From contig WRAH01000019.1 of the NCBI GenBank assembly GCA_009780315.1, positions 1-50,929 of the forward strand: a DNA stretch of 50,929 nucleotides, written 5' to 3'. Every line of letters starts with the position of its first letter. Position 1 is the stretch's first letter. The notes below the pieces were generated by a model. The model was not told the DNA's origin. It was given only the letters and a program-made list of their open reading frames with translations, and made no database searches. The translations under genes and the position numbers were made by a program. Of this stretch, positions 27,075-35,227 are shown piece by piece. The DNA comes from Defluviitaleaceae bacterium. GTDB taxonomy: Bacteria > Bacillota > Clostridia > Lachnospirales > WQUN01.

Positions 27075-28083
27075 CTCCACCACCACGAGCAACAATAATT
27101 TCGCCAGATTCTTGTAATCTACGCACAATATTTACGATTTTTTGCTGAGATTCTTCCATATCGGCTCTGCGAATTGGCCCCATATAATCCATATCTTCTT
27201 GAATCATTGACGCTAAACGTTTGGATAAGTTTGAGAAAATATGAGACTTTAATTCTTCTGAACTTCCTTTTAGAGCAATACCTAGTTCCTTGTTGTCTAC
27301 TTCTTTTAGAACTGCTTGCATATCTTTGTTGGAAAGTGCAAGTATATCTTCAAATACAAACATGCGACGACGGATTTCTTCAGCCAGTTCAATATCCTCT
27401 ACTTCTAAGGTTTCTATGATGTGTTTTTCGGTTGTACGGTCTACTGCATTTAGAATTTCTACAATTGCATCTACGCCACCTGCTTGAGTGTAATCTTCAG
27501 TCATTAACGCACTTAATTTTTTCTCAAAAACTTTTTCTACTTCTTTGATAACCTCTGGCGAAGTGCCTTCCATCAAGGCTATACGGCGCGCAACTTCGGC
27601 TTGCTTATCTGGTGCAAGACTACCAATAACCTCTGCCGCTTGATTTGGTCTTAAATATGACAAGATAAGTGCAATCGTTTGAGGATGTTCATTTGCCAAA
27701 AAGTTAGAAATTTGTGCTGCATCGGTTTTACGAATAAAGTCGAAAGGACGGACTTGTAGTGATACAGTAAGTTTACTAAGCACCTCAAAGGCTTTATTTT
27801 CACCTAAAGCTTTTTCAAGAATATTTTTAGCGTATGCAATACCACCTTCAGTGATATATTGTTGCGCCAAGCATATTTGATAAAACTCATCAAGCACACC
27901 ATCTTTAACTTCAGGTAAGACTGTTTGAGTATTGGCAATCTCCAAAGTGAGTGATTCAATTTCCGCCTCTTTAAGATGCTTAAATATTTGTGCGGATTTT
28001 TCTGGACCAAGGGCAATGAGCAATATTGCGGCTTTTTCGCGCCCTGTTAAATCTGCCACTGTTGAGCTGGCTGTAATCGCCAT
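27058..28083 (-). CDS. fliG: Flagellar motor switch protein FliG
   Basis: 341 residues. N-terminal LTGREKAAILLIALGPEKSAQIFKHL and the middle EHPQTIALILSYLRP are FliG hallmarks (quoted in parts). The C-terminal torque domain holds FVFEDIL and the charged helix following it, and ends near MEESQQKIVNIVRRLQESGEI. FliG joins the MS ring to the C ring and receives torque from MotA. The end overlaps fliH. Confidence 0.97.
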   Translation of the reverse strand: MAITASSTVADLTGREKAAILLIALGPEKSAQIFKHLKEAEIESLTLEIANTQTVLPEVKDGVLDEFYQICLAQQYITEGGIAYAKNILEKALGENKAFEVLSKLTVSLQVRPFDFIRKTDAAQISNFLANEHPQTIALILSYLRPNQAAEVIGSLAPDKQAEVARRIALMEGTSPEVIKEVEKVFEKKLSALMTEDYTQAGGVDAIVEILNAVDRTTEKHIIETLEVEDIELAEEIRRRMFVFEDILALSNKDMQAVLKEVDNKELGIALKGSSEELKSHIFSNLSKRLASMIQEDMDYMGPIRRADMEESQQKIVNIVRRLQESGEIIVARGGGDDIVM

Positions 28084-28086
28084 TGT

Positions 28087-29730
28087 TTACCACTCCTCGA
28101 CGTTAATCCAATTTCGTAACAGTGCTGCAACTGCTTCAGGCTTTTCATTAACAAATTTTTCAATGTGGCGTTTAACTTCATTTTCTTTAAAATATTCAAT
28201 TGCATCTAATTCTTCTTGCGCTTCTTCTTTGGCCTCTTCAAGTTGAGTAGAAACAAGTAAGTCTTCCACTGAAAGTTCTGGCTCTGATTCTTCTTCCTCA
28301 TTTTCTTGTTTTTGACGTTGAAGCAGACCATATGCAAGCATGAGTAGAAGTAGCACTAGCACTGCAAGCATAAAGAATAATGGAATGTTCCATGGCTCAT
28401 TAAATGATGATGTTGTGATGATTTGCTCCATTACAACTAGCTGTACATTTTCTTCAGGCAAACCCGTTGCAGCTAACAAAAGTGAAAAAGTATCATCGAA
28501 ACCGTTGTATTCACTGGTTATATTGGTTGGAAGTCTTGATTCATTTACGAAAATTTCCCAATCCATTTCAGTCGCACCTTCATTTTGTGCCATCCAATGG
28601 TCTTGGTAGATATACGTCCATCTGGTAACTGAGAAAGCAGCTGTTGAATTAGCTGTATCAACCCACCCTGGGCCTATTTGCGAAATTGTTTGGTGATGAT
28701 TTACATGATAGTCTATGAATGACTCGCGTTGTTCAGCAGAAACATTACCTGCTCCACCCATCTGATAAGCTGGGGCGGCACCAGCATTCCATGCAATCCC
28801 TGGTTCAAGCCCTCCCCCTAAGCCTTCCATTTGGGCACGGCTTGTTTGAGATGTGGAAGGGATACCTCCATCAAAACCATCTACAGCAGAGAAAACATTT
28901 GCGATTTGCTCGGTAAAAATAGTATCTTCAAAGACAAAATTTACTGTCGGATGCACTTCATCATACATACTTGAAAGCATACGCATTACAGCATTTTCTA
29001 CGTGATTACGATGTTGATTGCGTGTTTCTTGAACAGTACTTACTGGGTCATTATTATTGTTTATTTCACCATCCCAAATCGTACGCATGTGTTGGTCTAT
29101 AATTGTTACATTGTCTAGCGTCAGACCATTGACTGCATTGGTTGCAATACTGGCAAGACCACGCGCCTCGTGAGGCTGAATATCACGGCTGGTTGTGATT
29201 GTAATAGAAGCCGAAGGCGGGGGCGCATTGCGGTCAAAGGGTCTTGGGTTTGAAAGATTTAGAATGACACCTGCTTGTGTTATACCTTCCATAGATAAGA
29301 GTCGCATTTCTATTTGTCCGGCTGTTGCAAGGCGTGACCTGTGGAAACGTTCACTTTCGGTGGTGCCAAGTCCTGTATCAAAAGCATCCGGCCATGTAAA
29401 GTGGTCTCCTGATGGGGTGGCATTTTGCACAGTGAGTGCTATCACCGCATCTTGAAAGCGACGTTCATCTACATATACAGTTGACATATCACGAGACAAT
29501 CTATTGGGGATATTTTCTGCATTTAGTGCCTGTTGCATTGGCAAAGCTTCCATTGCCCCAGTGTTTGGAACTAAAATGACCCAACGCGTACGAAATATAA
29601 AAAATGCAGCCAGTGCAATTGCAATGATGACAACTAAAATAACACCCACCAGTTTATATTGCTGAGACCGTGTTAGCGCAGTCCAACGGGTTTTTATTGG
29701 GTTTATATATCTATTAAGCTGGTCTAGCAT
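28087..29730 (-). CDS. fliF: Flagellar MS-ring protein FliF
   Basis: 547 residues. Two membrane helices (about 27-49 and 450-470) flank the ring-building motifs typical of FliF, among them RARGLASIATNAVNGL-type text (EARGLASIATNAVNGL) and VILNLSNPRPFDRN. The C-terminal acidic end NEKPEAVAALLRNWI binds FliG. Close to standard length. Gap to fliG is 3 bases. Confidence 0.96.
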   Translation of the reverse strand: MLDQLNRYINPIKTRWTALTRSQQYKLVGVILVVIIAIALAAFFIFRTRWVILVPNTGAMEALPMQQALNAENIPNRLSRDMSTVYVDERRFQDAVIALTVQNATPSGDHFTWPDAFDTGLGTTESERFHRSRLATAGQIEMRLLSMEGITQAGVILNLSNPRPFDRNAPPPSASITITTSRDIQPHEARGLASIATNAVNGLTLDNVTIIDQHMRTIWDGEINNNNDPVSTVQETRNQHRNHVENAVMRMLSSMYDEVHPTVNFVFEDTIFTEQIANVFSAVDGFDGGIPSTSQTSRAQMEGLGGGLEPGIAWNAGAAPAYQMGGAGNVSAEQRESFIDYHVNHHQTISQIGPGWVDTANSTAAFSVTRWTYIYQDHWMAQNEGATEMDWEIFVNESRLPTNITSEYNGFDDTFSLLLAATGLPEENVQLVVMEQIITTSSFNEPWNIPLFFMLAVLVLLLLMLAYGLLQRQKQENEEEESEPELSVEDLLVSTQLEEAKEEAQEELDAIEYFKENEVKRHIEKFVNEKPEAVAALLRNWINVEEW

Positions 29731-29756
29731 TCAAACACACCTCTAAAATGGATGGA

Positions 29757-30089
29757 TTAAATCTGCATTCTCATGATTTCCCGATATGCTTCAATTACCC
29801 TATTTGTTACTTGCGTTGTAAAAGTCATTGCGTTTGAAGCGCGATCCATTGCCATTTGAACCGCTAAAATATCATCTAGACGACCAGTGGCAAAATCGAA
29901 TTGCATCTGCTGTGCATTCAATTGCATTGCGTTAGTATCACTTACCATACCCATTGCTGCATCAAAAAAGGCAGCAAATGGACTTGAAGATTCATTTTCT
30001 GGCTGTATAATTTGACGCAGCTGGTCAGAAAAAGGCTGAATTTGAGCGGCTTGTGTTTGCGTATCAATGATTGATGTGACTATTGACAT
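29757..30089 (-). CDS. fliE: Flagellar hook-basal body protein FliE
   Basis: 110 residues with the FliE C-terminal pattern ILAVQMAMDRASNAMTFTTQVTNRVIEAYREIMRMQI in parts (MDRASNAM, VIEAYREIMRMQI). FliE links the MS ring to the rod. It sits between flgC and fliF, as in nearly all Firmicutes. Confidence 0.95.
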   Translation of the reverse strand: MSIVTSIIDTQTQAAQIQPFSDQLRQIIQPENESSSPFAAFFDAAMGMVSDTNAMQLNAQQMQFDFATGRLDDILAVQMAMDRASNAMTFTTQVTNRVIEAYREIMRMQI

Positions 30090-30095
30090 GAGTTA

Positions 30096-30560
30096 TTACC
30101 TCCCTTGCCCTATTTCTAGGGTTCTTTGGGTGAGTGTACGTGCATTTTGCATTGCTGTAATATTGGCTTCATAAGAGCGGCTGGCAGAAATCATGTTAAC
30201 CATTTCTTCTACAATATTGACGTTTGGCAAACGCACATAACCGTATTCATCCGCGTCGGGATGTGTTGGATCAAAGCTTAAAAGCCCTGGAGAACTATCT
30301 TCACGGATACTATGAACACGAACCCCCATGCCTTGAGGGGCTGGGATATTGTCGCGCCCACCAAAAATACTACCGAAAACCATAGAGAATGGGTCATTGT
30401 CGCGTATTTCTTCAAATATAACTGTTTTGCGACGGTAAGGTCCGCCGTCTGCTGTGCGTGTTGTGTTTACGTTTGCTATATTTTCGGCAATAATATCCAT
30501 ACGAAGACGTTGGGCTGTTAAACCTGTTGCCGCTATATTCATTGTATTAAAAAAACTCAT
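30096..30560 (-). CDS. flgC: Proximal rod protein FlgC
   Basis: 154 residues. N-terminal AATGLTAQRLRMDIIAENIANVNT and the C-terminal ISASRSYEANITAMQNAR are signatures of rod protein FlgC (quoted in parts). The central segment has YVRLPNVNIVEEMVNM. Six bases precede fliE. Confidence 0.96.
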   Translation of the reverse strand: MSFFNTMNIAATGLTAQRLRMDIIAENIANVNTTRTADGGPYRRKTVIFEEIRDNDPFSMVFGSIFGGRDNIPAPQGMGVRVHSIREDSSPGLLSFDPTHPDADEYGYVRLPNVNIVEEMVNMISASRSYEANITAMQNARTLTQRTLEIGQGR

Positions 30561-30567
30561 GTGTTAC

Positions 30568-30945
30568 TTACCTCCCTTGTAATACTGTGTTTAGCATACG
30601 CGAGTTGTGCAGTATACTATTTACGAGTACATCTGAACGAACGGAGTTAATATAAAGCGCGACCATTTCACGCTCCATATCCACATTACTAGCATCCATA
30701 CGAAAGGCGTTAAATGTGTCTTGGTAACGCACCGACGGACGCGCCCTTGATAAATCCAAGTCACCTGTTTGCCGCCAGTTGGCTATAGCTTCGCTAAGTG
30801 CTGACTCAAATTCAACCCTGCGCGCTGTAAAACCTGGGACATCGGCGTTGGCTATATTATTCATTATTGCATCATGACGCGCGTGTGTACCAGCTAAGGC
30901 GGTTGCTAATACGGCATTGTCATGGTGTATTGCTTGACTTAACAT
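30568..30945 (-). CDS. flgB: Proximal rod protein FlgB
   Basis: 125 residues, first gene of the flagellar operon. Contains RHDAIMNNIANADVPGFTARRVEFE (ANADVPGF signature) and the C-terminal block with NVDMEREMVALYINSV followed by YxxL-type rod sequence. The ribosome site AAGGGGGAAAG is directly upstream, and a promoter lies 30-60 bases before the ATG. Confidence 0.96.
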   Translation of the reverse strand: MLSQAIHHDNAVLATALAGTHARHDAIMNNIANADVPGFTARRVEFESALSEAIANWRQTGDLDLSRARPSVRYQDTFNAFRMDASNVDMEREMVALYINSVRSDVLVNSILHNSRMLNTVLQGR

Positions 30946-30974
30946 GTCTTTCCCCCTTAAATAAAACGTTCTAC

Positions 30975-31004
30975 AGCATACCCGAATAGGCTAGTGCTTG
31001 TCAA
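30975..31004 (-). promoter_or_regulatory. SigA-type promoter of the flgB operon
   Basis: Minus strand: perfect TTGACA (30999-31004), an 18-base spacer and TATGCT (30975-30980), about 30 bases before the flgB start. The sequence fits the vegetative sigma factor rather than the flagellar sigma-28. Confidence 0.7.
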
Positions 31005-31099
31005 TATCAAATTATAATAGGGTCAAAATGCCTTTAAGAAGTATATTACACTTTTGCATTTATAGCAAGATGATTGTGCCTTTTTATTCCCTGTCCGAC

Positions 31100-31125
31100 A
31101 AAAAAGCCGCTTTCACGGCTTTTTT
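31100..31125 (-). terminator. Terminator of sigK
   Basis: AAAAAAGCCG and CGGCTTTTTT form a perfect 10-bp stem with a 6-base loop. It lies just past the sigK stop and separates it from the flgB promoter. Confidence 0.9.
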
Positions 31126-31130
31126 TAAAG

Positions 31131-31841
31131 TCACAAGCATACCATTACCGTTTCTTGACCATCTTGCATTTCCTTGTTTAGTTTATGCAAGGCTTTTTTT
31201 TCTATACGAGAAACGTAACTTCTACTTATATTTAATTTTCCTGCAATTTCACGCTGGGTCATTTCATCGGCTGAATTTAGCCCATAACGCATTTCTATTA
31301 CGTCTTTTTCTCGCCCATAAAGCACACGTGGAATTATTTCCATCAGACGTTTTATTTGTACTTTTAAATTCACTTGTTCGTCAATTGGGTCTTTGTCATC
31401 AGCTATTTTATCCTCTATGCGTACCTCATTACCCTCACGGTCTACCCCTACGATGTCTTGCAGGTAGATATCATTTCCATATTTTTTACTGGCGCGGATA
31501 AACATTAGTATTTCATTGTCTATACACCTTATGGCATAAGTTGCAAGTTTTACATTTTTGTCAGGCTTGTACGAGGCAACTGCCTTGATTAAACCAATTG
31601 TGCCTATTGAAATCAAATCCTCGTTTTCTTTTGCAAAATTGCTGTACTTTTTAGCTACATAGGGAATCAGGCGTAAATTATGCTCTATGAGTATATTTTT
31701 TGCATCTTGACAGCCATTGGCGTATTCTCTTAGGTATTTTTGTTCATCATCTGCGGCAAGCGGCTTTGGGAAGGAGTTGCCGCCCGTCAAGTGCCCAAAT
31801 AAAAAAAGACCCTGTAAAATTTGCAAGAGTCCGTAAAGCAC
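31131..31841 (-). CDS. sigK: Sporulation sigma factor SigK (pro-sigma-K)
   Basis: 236 residues from the GTG at 31841. That start leaves 8 bases after GGAGG; an earlier GTG at 31850 would directly touch the ribosome site. The hydrophobic N-terminal 20 residues, then NSFPKPLAADDEQKYL, match the pro-sequence and its border in SigK. Region 2 has LIEHNLRLIPYVAKKY and DLISIGTIGLIKAV; region 4 ends TQREIAGKLNISRSYVSRIEKKAL. SigK drives late mother-cell genes and is activated by removal of the pro-sequence. The gene is intact, with no skin-type insertion. It points to a spore former. Confidence 0.9.
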   Translation of the reverse strand: MLYGLLQILQGLFLFGHLTGGNSFPKPLAADDEQKYLREYANGCQDAKNILIEHNLRLIPYVAKKYSNFAKENEDLISIGTIGLIKAVASYKPDKNVKLATYAIRCIDNEILMFIRASKKYGNDIYLQDIVGVDREGNEVRIEDKIADDKDPIDEQVNLKVQIKRLMEIIPRVLYGREKDVIEMRYGLNSADEMTQREIAGKLNISRSYVSRIEKKALHKLNKEMQDGQETVMVCL

Positions 31842-31864
31842 GTAAAACACCTCCCTTGCGCTTT

Positions 31865-31893
31865 CAGTTTATGCAAAGAAAATGCGATGTGTG
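31865..31893 (-). promoter_or_regulatory. Candidate sigma-K-type promoter before sigK
   Basis: Minus strand: CACA (31890-31893), 16 bases, CATAAACTG (31865-31873). This fits the sigma-K pattern mACm-16-CATAnnnTA except for the last base. It would allow autoregulation, as in Bacillus. Other mother-cell promoters could not be excluded. Confidence 0.4.
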
Positions 31894-31939
31894 CGTGACC
31901 AATAAATTTAAGTTATAATGATTCTCTGGAGGGTTGATT

Positions 31940-32641
31940 ATGTTTAGTATTGGAATTTGTGATGATGAAGCCATTGAAGTCAAATTTTTGACAAAGCTTA
32001 TTCATGAATGGGCAGAAACCCAAGACATCATTGTATACATCACATCTTATGCTAATGCCGAGGCTTTTTTAATGAGCAGCAATGTAATACCTGATATTTT
32101 ACTGTTGGATATTCAAATGGGAAAAATGGATGGTATGGCATTGGCAAAGCATATTCGACAAAGCAATGCCCATGTACAATTTATTTTTATTACAGGATTT
32201 ACAGATTATATGTCACAAGGGTATGAAGTAGATGCCCTTCATTATTTAATCAAGCCTATTAAAGAAGAGCAGTTATTTGCAATGCTTACAAAAGCTGTTG
32301 AGCGATTGAGTAAAGAGGATGATTTTTTACTGGTTCAGACGCGAGAGGATAATATGCGGTTGCGACATAAAGATATCTTTTATATAGAAGCTTTTGCACA
32401 TTATATTTTAATTGTGCTTGAAAATAAAACCATAGAGACAAGAGCAAAAATTAGTGAAATAGAAAATTTACTGAATGATGGGTTTGTGCGCTGCCATCGC
32501 TCTTATATTGTGGGACTTCGACATATAAACCGTATTGGAAAAACAGAAATAATTTTAGATAACGGGCAGTCCATACCTCTTTCACGACGATTATATAATG
32601 AAGTGAATCAAACGTTTATTAAATTTCATATGAGGGCTTAA
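31940..32641 (+). CDS. LytTR-family response regulator
   Basis: 233 residues from the ATG at 31940, with GGAGG 7 bases upstream; a TTG two codons earlier was not chosen. The receiver domain has D8, D9, E10, phosphorylation site D57 (LLLDIQM), T85 and K105 (IKPI). The C-terminal LytTR DNA-binding domain (about 130-230) includes RCHRSYIVGLRHI and LDNGQSIPLSRR. Members bind pairs of direct repeats as dimers. It is followed at once by the kinase gene and then by two ABC exporter genes, which are its likely targets. A TATAAT at 31914-31919 may be its -10 box. Confidence 0.93.
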   Translation: MFSIGICDDEAIEVKFLTKLIHEWAETQDIIVYITSYANAEAFLMSSNVIPDILLLDIQMGKMDGMALAKHIRQSNAHVQFIFITGFTDYMSQGYEVDALHYLIKPIKEEQLFAMLTKAVERLSKEDDFLLVQTREDNMRLRHKDIFYIEAFAHYILIVLENKTIETRAKISEIENLLNDGFVRCHRSYIVGLRHINRIGKTEIILDNGQSIPLSRRLYNEVNQTFIKFHMRA

Positions 32642-32642
32642 T

Positions 32643-33317
32643 ATGGGAATATTATCGTGGGTTTTGTCAACGCTGATAGATAAGCGTATGGCAGATTTTC
32701 AAAATGATATCATGAGGACATATATTGCCGAAGTTGAATATATTTATAGCGAAATGCGCGGCTGGCGGCATGATTACCATAATCATATGCAGACACTATT
32801 GGCTCATTTGCATATGGCACAATATAATGAGATGGAGCATTATATTGTAGGGCTGGCGGCTGACCTTGCACAGGTAGACACTATCATTAAAACAGAAAAT
32901 GTCATGGCAGATGCTATTTTAAACAGTAAAATTTCTGTTGCACGTGCAAGGGATATTAAGGTGTATGTCAAGGCTTTTGTTCCAAAAGAACTGACAATTT
33001 CCGAAATTGACCTATGTATTATTATTGGGAATTTGCTGGATAATGCAGTGGAGGCATGTGCAAAAATTAAGGATATCGAAAACCGTTTTATTCGAGTGTA
33101 TGTAGATGTTTTAAAAAACCAGCTATATATTTCAGTTTTCAATGCAATGGAAGGACGTATTAAAAAACGCGGAATAAGCTTTAAATCTACAAAGGGAAAG
33201 CAAGGGCATGGATTTGGACTTGTACGCATTGATAAAATTGTAGATAAATATAACGGATATGTAAACCGCAAACATGAAGAAGGTGTATTTGCTACGGAAG
33301 TTATGCTTCCGATTTAG
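32643..33317 (+). CDS. GHKL-type histidine kinase without membrane domain
   Basis: 224 residues. H-box WRHDYHNHMQ (H43 likely phosphorylated), N-box NLLDNAVEA (N134) and G-box GHGFGL (188-193) mark a complete GHKL kinase core of the AgrC/NatK type. The usual N-terminal sensor with 5-7 membrane helices is missing. The protein starts with a short helix of about 40 residues, at most weakly amphipathic. It may therefore sense a cytoplasmic signal or a partner protein. The gap to the regulator gene is one base. Confidence 0.9.
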   Translation: MGILSWVLSTLIDKRMADFQNDIMRTYIAEVEYIYSEMRGWRHDYHNHMQTLLAHLHMAQYNEMEHYIVGLAADLAQVDTIIKTENVMADAILNSKISVARARDIKVYVKAFVPKELTISEIDLCIIIGNLLDNAVEACAKIKDIENRFIRVYVDVLKNQLYISVFNAMEGRIKKRGISFKSTKGKQGHGFGLVRIDKIVDKYNGYVNRKHEEGVFATEVMLPI

Positions 33318-33318
33318 A

Positions 33319-33353
33319 ACCATTCGTGCCAATATCGTTACCATTCATGCCAA
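33319..33353 (+). promoter_or_regulatory. Direct-repeat operator, probable LytTR binding site
   Basis: Two copies of ACCATTC(G/A)TGCCAA (33319-33332 and 33340-33353) differ at one base and are spaced by exactly 21 bases, two helical turns. LytTR dimers (AgrA, PlnC and relatives) bind such phased direct repeats next to the -35 box. The second copy overlaps the -35 box of the candidate promoter of the ABC genes. Confidence 0.7.
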
Positions 33354-33366
33354 AGCACCCTATAAA
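33338..33366 (+). promoter_or_regulatory. Candidate regulated promoter of the ABC exporter genes
   Basis: TTACCA (33338-33343), 17 bases, TATAAA (33361-33366). The -35 box is weak and overlaps the LytTR-like repeat, which fits a promoter that needs an activator. Confidence 0.5.
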
Positions 33367-33381
33367 ACTTTTTAGGGTGCT
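33354..33381 (+). terminator. Hairpin between kinase and ABC genes
   Basis: AGCACCCTA and TAGGGTGCT form a perfect 9-bp stem with a 10-base loop, then ATTATTTTG. It could end or weaken transcripts coming from the two-component genes. A transcript starting from the local promoter would lack the left arm and escape it. Confidence 0.55.
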
Positions 33382-33406
33382 ATTATTTTGCCAAGGAGCT
33401 GATGAG

Positions 33407-35227
33407 ATGAACAAGAACACGGCTAATCATTCTGTACCTGCCAACATGGTACACCTTATGGGTATGGCATGGAAACATTATAAAATCGTATTTATACTTA
33501 TTTTATTACAAATGATTACAGGTGGGCTACTACCACTCATGGGTCTGTACCTGCCTGTAGTTGCAGTAGATTTAGTGCTTGCAGAGCGGGAGCTTAATCA
33601 AGTGCTTTTACTGCTTGGTAGTTTTGTAGGGGTTATGGCAGTTTTGCAAATAGCCAATAATGTAGCACAAAGGGGAAAATATGCCTTTCAAAATAGCATA
33701 CGAAATATTTACATGCGCCTAGCTTTTTTCAAATCAATGGATTGCGATTTTCAATTGATTGAAACAAGCAAGGGGCAAAATTGGTATGAAAAAGTGGTTG
33801 ACAACTTATCATCTGGTGATTGGTCTGCCACAAGCCGAATGTTTAATGCCATGGCAGCCATCATTTCAAGCGGAATATCCTTTATTTTTCTTATAAGCAT
33901 TTTGGCAGTGCTGAATCCTGTGGTACTTATCGCACTGACAGGATTATCAATTTTAGGATATATCATTGACCGTTTTCCGCTGAATTTTGAAAATAGTCAG
34001 CGAGATTATGAAGCTGACCTTAATAAAAAGAAAAGTTATTTAGAGCGGTCAATGGGTGATATTGCCGTAGGAAAAGACATGAGGCTATATAATATGCCAC
34101 CCCTATTTGCCCGCCTTACAGATGAAATTTTAGCAAAATCTTTTGCAATACGTACAAAAATCCTTAACAGCTATTTTGCGGCAAATACCCTTCAAGGTAT
34201 GCTTAGTCTTGTACGGGATGGACTTGCATACGCTTATTGTATTTGGCAAGTGGTGCAAGGAAATATCACCATCCCAGAATTTATTTTATTTATGGGAGCG
34301 ATATCAAGCTTTTCTGGTTGGCTTGGCGGAATTGTAGAAAATTTGCTTATGCTAAAACGGGAGAATGTCATATTTAATGATTTGCGCGGTTTTTTGGAAG
34401 CAACAAATACAATGAATCCTGCAAATCCTTTAGATATTTCTGAGATAAAACATCCTGTTGATATTGAATTTAAAAACGTAAGTTTCAGATATTCACCAGA
34501 CACACCACCTATCTTAGACGGTTTAAGCTTTCGTATTAAAGCGAATGAAAAAGTTGCTTTAGTTGGTGTAAATGGCGCAGGTAAGACTACTTTAGTTAAA
34601 CTTTTATGCGGTTTTTATAAGGCGGATTCTGGAGAAATTTTGCTTAGTGGAATAAACATTGACCGCTTTAGACGAGATGACCTGTATACAATGTTTGCCG
34701 CGGTGTTTCAGGATATTTGCATACTTCCGCTGACAGCAGGCGAAAACATCAGCTTTAACAGTACCCAGAAAAGTGACAAGGGGCGATTGGTTGATGTGTT
34801 AAAAACCGCAGGGGTATATGAAGATTTAATGAAGTATGACAGTGGTATAGACACACCTATGACTAAGGAAATAAGTGAGAATGGTGTAGTGCTTTCAGGT
34901 GGACAACAGCAAAAATTAACTTTGGCTCGGGCATTATACAAAAACGCGCCAGTCATTATTTTAGACGAACCAACAGCTGCCCTTGACCCCATTGCAGAAT
35001 CTGAAATTTATGAAAAGTTCCACCAAGTTACAGGAGAAACCACCGCACTATACATTTCACATAGGCTTGCCAGTACACGTTTTTGTAACCGTATCTTGCT
35101 AATGAAGGATGGTAAAATAATAGAAAGTGGCACCCATGACGCGTTAATGCAAGCAAGTGGAGTGTATGCCAATATGTATGAAATTCAAAGTCATTATTAC
35201 AAGGATGAGGTGAATGTTAATGCGTAA
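33407..35227 (+). CDS. ABC exporter half-transporter A (fused TM and ATPase)
   Basis: 606 residues from the ATG at 33407, behind AAGGAG; an earlier in-frame start has no ribosome site. Six membrane segments lie within about 20-330. The ATPase domain holds Walker A VGVNGAGKTT (about 386), signature LSGGQQQK (about 498), Walker B ILDEPTAAL (about 521) and switch His in YISHRLA. It pairs with the next gene as a heterodimer, probably a peptide, antibiotic or lipid exporter. No peptidase C39 domain is present. The substrate is not evident from sequence. Confidence 0.92.
   Translation: MNKNTANHSVPANMVHLMGMAWKHYKIVFILILLQMITGGLLPLMGLYLPVVAVDLVLAERELNQVLLLLGSFVGVMAVLQIANNVAQRGKYAFQNSIRNIYMRLAFFKSMDCDFQLIETSKGQNWYEKVVDNLSSGDWSATSRMFNAMAAIISSGISFIFLISILAVLNPVVLIALTGLSILGYIIDRFPLNFENSQRDYEADLNKKKSYLERSMGDIAVGKDMRLYNMPPLFARLTDEILAKSFAIRTKILNSYFAANTLQGMLSLVRDGLAYAYCIWQVVQGNITIPEFILFMGAISSFSGWLGGIVENLLMLKRENVIFNDLRGFLEATNTMNPANPLDISEIKHPVDIEFKNVSFRYSPDTPPILDGLSFRIKANEKVALVGVNGAGKTTLVKLLCGFYKADSGEILLSGINIDRFRRDDLYTMFAAVFQDICILPLTAGENISFNSTQKSDKGRLVDVLKTAGVYEDLMKYDSGIDTPMTKEISENGVVLSGGQQQKLTLARALYKNAPVIILDEPTAALDPIAESEIYEKFHQVTGETTALYISHRLASTRFCNRILLMKDGKIIESGTHDALMQASGVYANMYEIQSHYYKDEVNVNA

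Noticed and set aside
26298..27128. Longer FliH start at 27128
   Set aside because: It would overlap fliG by 71 bases and add hydrophobic residues not expected in FliH; no ribosome site.
31131..31841. skin-like element interrupting sigK
   Set aside because: The sigK frame is continuous from region 2 through region 4 with no recombinase or att-type repeat.
31851..31939. LytTR repeats upstream of the regulator gene (autoregulation)
   Set aside because: Only a single weak ACCAAT-type match is present, with no second copy 21 bases away.
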